5,379 bases of DNA, from positions 1 to 5,379 of the forward strand of contig CAAGHX010000037.1 in the NCBI GenBank assembly GCA_900769745.1, given 5' to 3'. Origin of the DNA: an uncultured Alistipes sp. Its GTDB lineage: Bacteria; Bacteroidota; Bacteroidia; Bacteroidales; Rikenellaceae. This document shows positions 1-5,379 of this stretch, in pieces (the stretch's first letter is position 1; every line of letters begins with the position of its first letter). The notes beneath the pieces are model-generated. The model made no database searches, was not told where the DNA came from, and worked only from the letters and a program-made list of their open reading frames with translations. A program made the translations under genes and the position numbers.

Positions 1-1674
1 CGCCGAGGTCTCGCAATCCAAGCCGCGCTTAGCAGCCTCAACCTTCCACTCATCTGAGTAGCCGTTACCATCGAAGTGTACAGCTTTGCAGGCCTTGATG
101 AGGCGCTTGAGCTCCTCATAGATGGCTCTATCCTTCTTGACACCCTTCTCGATGCGAGCATCGACATTGGCCTTAAATTCGGTGAGCTGCTCGGCTGCAA
201 TCGAGCAAAGTGTGATGATAGCCTCGGCACAGTTGTCCGACGCACCCACAGCACGGAACTCGAAACGATTACCCGTAAATGCGAATGGCGAAGTACGGTT
301 ACGGTCGGTATTATCGAGCAGGATAGATGGAATCTGCGCCACGCCACTCATCTTCAACACATTCTTGGCATCGAAGCGGATAGCATCGTCGGAAGCGCTG
401 CGCTCCAACTTATCCAAGATAGTCGAAATCTGGCTACCCAAGAATGCCGAGATGATTGCAGGAGGTGCCTCGTTGGCGCCCAGACGATGGGCGTTGGTAG
501 CACTCATAATTGCAGCCTTCAACAGACCATTGTGCTTATATACGGCAGCGATAACATTCACAAGGAACGTGATGAACTGCAAATTCTCTGATGGAGTTTT
601 GCCAGGGCTGAAGAGGTTGACACCAGTATCGGTGCCGAGCGACCAGTTGTTGTGCTTACCCGAACCGTTGATGCCCTTGAATGGCTTCTCGTGAAGCAGC
701 ACGCGGAAGTGGTGACGACGTGCAATCTTATCCATAATGGTCATCAGGAGCTGGTTGTGGTCGTTGGCCAGGTTAGCCTCCTCGAAGACCGGAGCGAGCT
801 CAAACTGGTTGGGGGCAACCTCGTTGTGGCGAGTCTTCAATGGAATACCGAGCTTCAGGCTCTCATACTCCAAGTCACGCATAAAGTTGATAACGCGCGA
901 AGGGATAGCACCGAAATAGTGGTCCTCCAACTGCTGGTTCTTAGCCGACTCGTGACCCATAAGTGTGCGGCCAGTCAAAACCAAGTCGGGACGCACAGCC
1001 CAGAGGCTCTCGTCAACCAAGAAGAACTCCTGCTCCCAGCCGAGGAAAGTCTTCACGCGGCTGACATTCTTATCGAAATAGTGGCACACTGCTGTAGCAG
1101 CCTTATCGACAGCCGCCATAGAGCGCAACAAAGGCACTTTGTAGTCCAAAGCCTCACCAGTATAGGCGATAAAGATGGTTGGAATACAGAGTGTTGTATC
1201 TACAATAAATGCGGGAGATGTAGGGTCCCAAGCCGAGTAACCGCGAGCCTCGAAGGTGTTGCGGATACCGCCATTAGGGAACGACGAAGCGTCGGGCTCC
1301 TGCTGAGCCAACACCTTACCAGAGAAGGTCTCGATAACCATACCCTTACCATCGGGGTCTGAGAATGAGTCGTGCTTCTCGGCAGTTCCTCCCGTAAGAG
1401 GTTGAAACCAGTGAGTGTAGTGGTCAGCGCCATTATCGAGCGCCCACTGACGCATACCTGCAGCTACGCTATCGGCCAACTCCAACGAAAGCGGTGTCCC
1501 GTTGTCCATTGTACTGAGCAGAGCCTCATAGGTAGGCTTATCGAGGTACTTACGCATCACATTACGACCAAAAACCTTCTCACCAAAGTAGTCTGAGGGG
1601 CGTTCGCTTGGAGCCTTAACATCGACAGCTCGGTGATTGAGTGCCGCCTCGACCATTTTAAATCTCAACAACAT
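1..1674 (-). CDS. glnN: Type III glutamine synthetase, N-terminal 558 codons (runs off left edge)
   Basis: ATP-dependent ligation of ammonia to glutamate to form glutamine; a cytoplasmic enzyme of ammonia assimilation. Translating the minus strand gives the GSIII signature stretches in order: SSFPNGGIRNTFEARGYSAW ending at W149, GWEQEFFLVDE at 212-222 (E214 and E216 fit the metal-binding ExE), HNEVAPNQFELAP at 283-295, NGSGKHNNWSL at 336-346 (ATP and substrate site), and DNTDRNRTSPFAFTGNRFEF at 454-473. GSIII proteins are about 730 residues, so roughly 170 C-terminal residues lie outside the window; no stop or frameshift occurs inside it. Two in-frame starts exist, at 1674 and 1656. The upstream one gives MLLRFKMVEAAL, which lines up with the (M)SKLRFRVVETA-type start I recall for Bacteroides GlnN, so it is preferred. 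There is no Shine-Dalgarno sequence, as is usual in Bacteroidetes. The gene is divergent from the acyltransferase gene and has its own promoter. The family call is near certain; the exact start is less so. Confidence 0.97.
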   Translation of the reverse strand, partial: MLLRFKMVEAALNHRAVDVKAPSERPSDYFGEKVFGRNVMRKYLDKPTYEALLSTMDNGTPLSLELADSVAAGMRQWALDNGADHYTHWFQPLTGGTAEKHDSFSDPDGKGMVIETFSGKVLAQQEPDASSFPNGGIRNTFEARGYSAWDPTSPAFIVDTTLCIPTIFIAYTGEALDYKVPLLRSMAAVDKAATAVCHYFDKNVSRVKTFLGWEQEFFLVDESLWAVRPDLVLTGRTLMGHESAKNQQLEDHYFGAIPSRVINFMRDLEYESLKLGIPLKTRHNEVAPNQFELAPVFEEANLANDHNQLLMTIMDKIARRHHFRVLLHEKPFKGINGSGKHNNWSLGTDTGVNLFSPGKTPSENLQFITFLVNVIAAVYKHNGLLKAAIMSATNAHRLGANEAPPAIISAFLGSQISTILDKLERSASDDAIRFDAKNVLKMSGVAQIPSILLDNTDRNRTSPFAFTGNRFEFRAVGASDNCAEAIITLCSIAAEQLTEFKANVDARIEKGVKKDRAIYEELKRLIKACKAVHFDGNGYSDEWKVEAAKRGLDCETSA

Positions 1675-1709
1675 AATTAAATGTATTCGGGTTAAAGTAA
1701 AACTTTCAA

Positions 1710-1759
1710 AGTGGGAATTTTGTTATTATCCAAATTTTAAAAATCAACAAAATTACACC
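1710..1759 (-). repeat. Inverted repeat / leader hairpin at the predicted 5' end of glnN mRNA
   Basis: AATTTTGTT (1716-1724) and AACAAAATT (1746-1754) are perfect 9-base inverted repeats separated by 21 bases. On the minus-strand transcript they form a 9-bp stem. Beyond a small internal loop, four more pairs can form (1756-1759 with 1710-1713, one of them G-U). The stem begins almost at the predicted transcription start. It is AU-rich and has no U-tract directly after it, so it does not look like a terminator. It could be a 5' stabilising hairpin, or a protein-binding dyad whose half-sites are centred 30 bp apart, about three helical turns. Confidence 0.45.
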
Positions 1760-1766
1760 ACCGATG

Positions 1767-1798
1767 CAAAAATACTATTTTTTAGCTATGTGAGCAAT
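1767..1798 (-). promoter_or_regulatory. Predicted Bacteroidetes-type promoter of glnN
   Basis: Read on the minus strand, TATTTTTG (1774-1767) matches the Bacteroidetes -7 consensus TAnnTTTG exactly. ATTG (1798-1795) stands in for the -33 TTTG element, 20 bases upstream, within the 19-21 base spacing known for this promoter class. Transcription would start near 1760, giving a leader of about 85 bases before the start codon at 1674. A second TAnnTTTG match (1755-1748) has no -33 partner at the right spacing and is less likely. The promoter is inferred from motif and spacing only. Confidence 0.6.
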
Positions 1799-2043
1799 TT
1801 TTGAGGGCATTTTATGCTTTTTACCCCATAATTTTTCGGCAATGAGTCCAATTTTTAACCCTAAAATCGCAAAATAGCTGATAAAAATCAAAGAAATCGG
1901 CATTTTTTGAGTTTTTGACACAAAAGCGTATTTTTGGTGTTTTACATCTATTTTCAGCTTTATACGAACTTTTAACGCACCGTAGCACTACCGCAATACA
2001 TAAGAATAAACACAAAGACACCCCTGCAATAAAATCTATTCAC

Positions 2044-2051
2044 TATCTTTG
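2044..2051 (+). promoter_or_regulatory. Predicted -7 element of the acyltransferase gene
   Basis: TATCTTTG followed by C is an exact match to the Bacteroidetes -7 consensus TAnnTTTG. It lies 26 bases before the start codon at 2078, giving a predicted leader of only about 20 bases. No TTTG or TTG lies 19-21 bases upstream (around 2020-2024 the sequence is C-rich), so the -33 half is missing or degenerate. Confidence 0.5.
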
Positions 2052-2077
2052 CTAAACAAACTAACTCAAACGATACG

Positions 2078-3205
2078 ATGAATAATACACTCTCTTTGAC
2101 CCCATCGAAGCCACACTACCCCATTCTCGATGGCCTGCGTGGCGTGGCGGCAATAATAGTACTTGTTTACCACCTCTGCGAAGGTTGTGGAATAATGATG
2201 GGACACGCCTATTTGGGCGTTGATTTTTTCTACGCCCTCTCGGGATTTGTGGTGGGATATGCCTATGACGACCGCTGGGGCAAGATGTCGCTGGGTGCAT
2301 TCTTCAAGCGACGCATCATACGCCTACATCCGATGGTGGTGATGGGAACATTTATCGGCCTACTCTTCTACTACTTCGGACAGAGCTCGGCATTCCCAAT
2401 CATAGGCACACAGCCCTGGTGGTTTGTGCTGCTGATGTTCTTCTACTGCTGCCTGATGCTGCCTATGCCTAACTGCTGGGATGTGCGTGGTTGGCAAGAC
2501 TTCAACTCATTCAATGGCAACATATGGTCGCTGCACTGGGAGTATTTTGCGAATATTCTCTATGCGCTGGTATTCCGATTCCTGCCAACTTGTGCACTCG
2601 CAATATTGGCGGTAGTTGCAGCGGTTGGAACAATCGACGTTACATTCAATTTGGATATCTTCAACCTCTTCACAGGAGCAAGAGTTGGCGCACCACACAC
2701 CGTAAACGGAGGTTGGAGCCTGACAGGAGCGGAGCTCTACATCGGCTTCGTGAGAGTGATGTATCCATTCGTTATCGGATTGTTACTTTCGCGCATAAAG
2801 CGACAGGTGAAGATTGGCAATGCATTCCTAGTTTGCTCGCTGATTATCAGCGCATTGTTGCTTGCGCCGCAGATGGAGGGTTACGCGAACGGAATATATG
2901 AGGCTGCGGTGATCTTGGTGCTTATACCACTAGTAGTATCGATGGGTGCCGGAGGTAAAATCGAGGGCGAGAGGGCAAAAAAAGTTTGCAATTTCCTTGG
3001 AGAAATTTCATATCCGCTCTACATCACCCACCTGCCTTTTATCTATATGCAGATTGCGTGGATGGATGCCCACCCCGACGCTCCAACATCGGCTGTTGTG
3101 ATGCTTGCGGCATCGTTGTTCGTAGCGTCGCTTCTTATGGCTTATGCTTGTATGAAGCTATACGATATACCAATACGCAAGTGGCTGAGCAAACATATTA
3201 AATAG
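2078..3205 (+). CDS. Membrane acyltransferase, OafA/YrhL-like (Acyl_transf_3) family
   Basis: A 375-residue polytopic inner-membrane protein that probably moves an acyl group, typically acetyl, onto a sugar of a cell-surface glycan. The family signatures appear in order: LDGLRGVAAIIVLVYH at 17-32 with the conserved histidine H32; the FFYALSGFVVG segment with SGF at 55-57; the basic KRRIIRLHP at 77-85 with R79 and R82; WSLHWEYFANILY at 150-162 with E155; and LGEISYPLYITH at 307-318 with H318 near the C-terminus. Hydrophobic segments between these fit about ten membrane helices, and the length is usual for a stand-alone acyltransferase without a fused SGNH domain. It has no signal peptide other than its first helix. 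It is a single-gene unit with its own -7 element and terminator, and no glycosyltransferase or polysaccharide genes are in view, so the acceptor is unknown. Codons such as ATA, CTA and AAA are more frequent than in mutA, fitting low expression or perhaps acquisition. Confidence 0.92.
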   Translation: MNNTLSLTPSKPHYPILDGLRGVAAIIVLVYHLCEGCGIMMGHAYLGVDFFYALSGFVVGYAYDDRWGKMSLGAFFKRRIIRLHPMVVMGTFIGLLFYYFGQSSAFPIIGTQPWWFVLLMFFYCCLMLPMPNCWDVRGWQDFNSFNGNIWSLHWEYFANILYALVFRFLPTCALAILAVVAAVGTIDVTFNLDIFNLFTGARVGAPHTVNGGWSLTGAELYIGFVRVMYPFVIGLLLSRIKRQVKIGNAFLVCSLIISALLLAPQMEGYANGIYEAAVILVLIPLVVSMGAGGKIEGERAKKVCNFLGEISYPLYITHLPFIYMQIAWMDAHPDAPTSAVVMLAASLFVASLLMAYACMKLYDIPIRKWLSKHIK

Positions 3206-3230
3206 ACCATCCCACAATTAAATAATTTAG

Positions 3231-3274
3231 CACCACGAAGGAATTTTCAGAGAAACACTCCGTGGTGTTTTTTT
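3231..3274 (+). terminator. Rho-independent terminator of the acyltransferase gene
   Basis: CACCACG (3231-3237) pairs perfectly with CGTGGTG (3261-3267), with two further pairs possible beyond a mismatch. The stem is followed at once by seven T residues (3268-3274). The loop is long, about 23 bases. It starts 25 bases after the acyltransferase stop codon and separates that gene from mutA. Confidence 0.85.
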
Positions 3275-3421
3275 ATACCAATGCTTGCCGCAACTCGCCA
3301 AAACCACCGAACTGCCACCCGAAAAACCATTTACCTGCTAAATTTTGCGGACAAACTGAGCTATTCTAAGAAATAATTGTGAAAATCATAACAGCCACGC
3401 ACATTTTATAAAATAAAATGC

Positions 3422-3429
3422 TATCTTTG
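3422..3429 (+). promoter_or_regulatory. Predicted -7 element of mutA
   Basis: TATCTTTG followed by C is an exact TAnnTTTG match and identical to the nine bases before the acyltransferase gene. Transcription would start at about 3433-3436, giving an untranslated leader of about 80 bases. No -33 TTTG is found 19-21 bases upstream; the bases at 3398-3403 do not resemble it. The -7 half is convincing, but the complete promoter is not proven. Confidence 0.55.
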
Positions 3430-3434
3430 CATAA

Positions 3435-3462
3435 TGGTAGATTGTAACATCTGCCGACAGAT
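3435..3462 (+). promoter_or_regulatory. Two mutually exclusive hairpins at the start of the mutA leader
   Basis: Bases 3435-3442 can pair with 3449-3456 (eight pairs including two G-U, six-base loop). The central segment ATCTG (3449-3453) can instead pair perfectly with CAGAT (3458-3462) around the four-base loop CCGA. Both cannot form together. The first hairpin sits at the predicted 5' end of the mRNA. It may simply protect the transcript; a switch is possible but unsupported beyond the base pairing. Confidence 0.35.
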
Positions 3463-3515
3463 AAGCAAACACTAAACAAACACATACATACACTAAATTA
3501 AATTTCCAAACAATT

Positions 3516-5372
3516 ATGGCTAATACCGAAAAAGCAAAGTTGTTCGCTGAGTTCCCACCGGTTTCTACCGAGCAGTGGGAGGCAGTCATTACAACAGACC
3601 TTAAAGGTGCAGATTACGAGCGTAAACTCGTATGGAAAACAGCCGAGGGATTTAACGTGCGCCCATACTATCGCGCAGAGGATCTCGAAGGCGTTGAGTT
3701 TTTAGGTTCGCAGGCTGGTGAGTTCCCTTACGTTCGCGGTACTCACGCTTGCAACAACTGGCTTATCCACCAGACAGTGAATGTCGAGTGCCCTAAGGCA
3801 GCAAACCAGGAGGCTTTGACTCTCTTGAACGCTGGCGTTAACTCACTCGGCTTCTGCTTGTGCGGTGCTGAGGAGGTTACAGCAGAGTTTGTTGACACTC
3901 TCCTCGAGGGCATCTGCATCCCAGCAGTTGAGCTCACTTTCTGTGGTACTAACTTCGTTCCTAAGGCCAATGCAATTTTGGCTAAGGTGGAGGCTTCAGG
4001 CGTAGTTAAGGATGAGGTTAAGATGAACTTCATCTTCGACCCAATCGTGAAGGATCTTTCACAGAAGGGTATCTACTGCTGCGGCGACACTGAAGGTACA
4101 GCTTGCTACGAGGCAGTTACAGAGTTCATCAAGAAGACTGCTGACTACAAGTACATCCGCGTAGTGAACGTATCAGGTGGCATCTTCAGCAACGCTGGTT
4201 CTACTATCGTTGAGGAGTTGGCATTCTCTCTTGCTGCTGGTCACGACTACATCGTGAAGCTCACCGAGGCTGGTCTTCCAGTTGATTTGGTAGCTCGCAA
4301 GATTCGTTTCTCTTTCGCAGTTACTTCTAACTACTTTATGGAGATTGCTAAGTTCCGTGCAGCTCGTATGTTGTGGGCTAACATCGTGAAGGGCTACAAC
4401 CCTGAGAAGGAGTGCTCTTGCAAGATGTTTGCACACGCTACAACTTCTACTTGGAACCAGACAGTTTATGACCCATATGTAAATATGTTGCGTGGCACAA
4501 CTGAGGCTATGTCGGCTACTTTGGCTGGTGTACACTCTTTGGAGGTTACTCCATTCAACGCTTCTTACGAGACTCCAGATGAGTTCTCTAAGCGTATCGC
4601 TCGCAACGTTGAGCTCTTGCTCAAGCACGAGTCTCACTTCGACCAGGTGGTTGACCCAGCTGGTGGTTCTTACTACATCGAGACTCTTACAAAGAGCATC
4701 GCTGCTGAGGCTTGGAAGCTCTTCCTCGAGGTTGAGGAGAAGGGTGGCTATGTAGCTGCATTCAAGGCTGGCTTCATCGTTGACCGCGTGAAGGCATCTG
4801 CTGCCGCTAAGGATAAGAACATCGCAACTCGTCGTCAGGTATTGCTCGGTGCTAACCAGTATCCTAACTTTACTGAGGTTGCTGACGCAGCCGTATCAGC
4901 TGAGGTTGTAACTCGCGTTGATAACGAGAACGTTCTTACTCCATATCGTGGTGCTATGGCATTCGAGGCTATGCGTTTGGGCGTTGACCGCAGCGGTAAG
5001 GAGCCTAAGGCATTTATGCTCACTTGCGGTAACTTGGCAATGGCTCGTGCTCGTGCTCAGTTCTCTTGCAACTTCTTCGCTTGCGCTGGTATCCGCGTTC
5101 AGGACAACACATTCTTCCAGTCTGTAGAGGAGGGTGTAGTAGCTGCTTTGGAGGCTAAGGCTGACATCGTAGTTGTATGTGCTTCGGACGACGATTACGC
5201 AGAGGTAGCTCCTAAGGTTAAGGAGTTGCTTGGTGGCAAGGCTATCTTGGTTGTTGCCGGTGCTCCTGCTTGCGCAGCTGAGTTGGAGGCACAGGGTATC
5301 ACCAATTTCATCAACGTAAAGAGTAACGTACTCGAGACTCTTAAGTTCTATCTTAAGGAGTTGGGTATCTAA
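3516..5372 (+). CDS. mutA: Methylmalonyl-CoA mutase small (non-catalytic) subunit
   Basis: The partner subunit of adenosylcobalamin-dependent methylmalonyl-CoA mutase, which interconverts succinyl-CoA and (R)-methylmalonyl-CoA in the cytoplasm. In Bacteroidetes this feeds propionate formation from succinate. The 618 residues are close to the family's usual 620-640. The N-terminal part carries mutase TIM-barrel landmarks: TTSTWNQT at 309-316, DPYVNMLRGTTEAMSA at 319-334 and DPAGGSYYIE at 380-389. The C-terminal domain from about 496 is a degenerate B12-binding fold: where the catalytic subunit has DxHxxG, this protein reads CGNLAMARAR (504-513), so the cobalt-ligating histidine is absent. That is diagnostic of MutA rather than MutB. 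The start ATG at 3516 gives the expected MANTEKAKLF beginning and has no Shine-Dalgarno sequence. The stop lies seven bases before the window edge; mutB is expected next. Codon choice is strongly biased (GCT, GTT, AAG, GAG), suggesting high expression. There are 16 cysteines. Confidence 0.95.
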   Translation: MANTEKAKLFAEFPPVSTEQWEAVITTDLKGADYERKLVWKTAEGFNVRPYYRAEDLEGVEFLGSQAGEFPYVRGTHACNNWLIHQTVNVECPKAANQEALTLLNAGVNSLGFCLCGAEEVTAEFVDTLLEGICIPAVELTFCGTNFVPKANAILAKVEASGVVKDEVKMNFIFDPIVKDLSQKGIYCCGDTEGTACYEAVTEFIKKTADYKYIRVVNVSGGIFSNAGSTIVEELAFSLAAGHDYIVKLTEAGLPVDLVARKIRFSFAVTSNYFMEIAKFRAARMLWANIVKGYNPEKECSCKMFAHATTSTWNQTVYDPYVNMLRGTTEAMSATLAGVHSLEVTPFNASYETPDEFSKRIARNVELLLKHESHFDQVVDPAGGSYYIETLTKSIAAEAWKLFLEVEEKGGYVAAFKAGFIVDRVKASAAAKDKNIATRRQVLLGANQYPNFTEVADAAVSAEVVTRVDNENVLTPYRGAMAFEAMRLGVDRSGKEPKAFMLTCGNLAMARARAQFSCNFFACAGIRVQDNTFFQSVEEGVVAALEAKADIVVVCASDDDYAEVAPKVKELLGGKAILVVAGAPACAAELEAQGITNFINVKSNVLETLKFYLKELGI

Positions 5373-5379
5373 AAAGCAG

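Larger units (their letters stand above)
1675..2077. other. AT-rich divergent intergenic region between glnN and the acyltransferase gene
   Basis: This 403-base spacer separates two divergent genes. It holds the glnN promoter and leader on the left (to about 1798) and the acyltransferase -7 element on the right (2044-2051). The middle, about 1800-2040, is rich in A and T runs with three copies of TTTTTGA (1798-1804, 1904-1910, 1912-1918). I see no credible gene, tRNA or strong terminator there. A 66-codon open frame on the minus strand (1821-2021) has no recognisable protein features and is probably chance. Confidence 0.6.
3206..3515. other. Intergenic region between the acyltransferase gene and mutA
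   Basis: These 310 bases contain the terminator (3231-3274), a stretch of about 145 bases in which I see no gene or clear signal (3275-3421), and then the mutA -7 element and its leader of about 80 bases. The last 50 bases of the leader, before the start codon at 3516, are A/C/T-rich and nearly free of G, so that part should be unstructured. That suits translation initiation without a Shine-Dalgarno sequence. Confidence 0.6.

Noticed and set aside
76..1362. Long plus-strand open frames (for example 76-591, 122-694 and 652-1362)
   Set aside because: They lie antisense to the clearly coding glnN frame, overlap one another, and their translations show no recognisable family features; they are shadows of glnN.
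1702..1712. Short palindrome ACTTTCAAAGT in the glnN leader as an operator
   Set aside because: Eleven bases around a single centre in AT-rich sequence is easily expected by chance, and no second copy is present.
1798..1918. Three TTTTTGA repeats in the divergent spacer as a regulatory array
   Set aside because: Spacing is irregular and the motif is low-complexity in an AT-rich region; no reason to call it functional.
1821..2021. A 66-codon open frame on the minus strand in the divergent intergenic region
   Set aside because: It is AT-rich, has no recognisable protein features, and lies in a promoter region; probably chance.
3386..3420. Possible cobalamin riboswitch upstream of mutA, prompted by a CAGCCACG stretch near 3392 that resembles part of a B12 box
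   Set aside because: The stretch lies upstream of the predicted transcription start, the rest of the B12 box does not match, and the remaining space is too short for the conserved core of about 200 bases.
4173..4637. A 154-codon open frame antisense to mutA, and smaller frames within mutA
   Set aside because: They arise from the strongly biased codon use of mutA and have no supporting motifs or initiation signals.

Overview
The window looks like a chromosomal piece of a Bacteroidales-type gut anaerobe. The evidence is a type III (GlnN) glutamine synthetase, a MutA-type methylmalonyl-CoA mutase small subunit, promoters of the Bacteroidetes form (TAnnTTTG with a TTG-like -33 element) and start codons without Shine-Dalgarno sequences. 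Genus cannot be fixed from the sequence. No mobile element, CRISPR array, tRNA or rRNA gene is visible.

Layout. Positions 1-1674 (minus strand) hold the first 558 codons of glnN, which runs off the left edge. Positions 1675-2077 are an AT-rich divergent intergenic region. It carries a good glnN promoter, a 9-bp perfect inverted repeat at the predicted 5' end of the glnN mRNA, and a -7 element just before the next gene. Positions 2078-3205 (plus) encode a 375-residue membrane acyltransferase of the OafA/Acyl_transf_3 family, followed by a strong intrinsic terminator at 3231-3274. After a further spacer with its own -7 element and a structured leader, positions 3516-5372 (plus) encode MutA (618 residues), complete to its stop codon seven bases before the window ends. 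The catalytic partner mutB would be expected immediately to the right.

The three genes appear to be three separate transcription units. glnN serves ammonia assimilation. mutA serves the succinate/propionate branch, interconverting succinyl-CoA and methylmalonyl-CoA together with MutB. The acyltransferase probably decorates a surface glycan, but nothing nearby identifies its substrate. I see no convincing new multi-gene system. The most interesting signals are regulatory: the predicted glnN and mutA transcripts both begin with a hairpin, and the mutA one can refold into an alternative hairpin. In addition, the lysine codons of mutA switch sharply from AAA to AAG after about codon 41.
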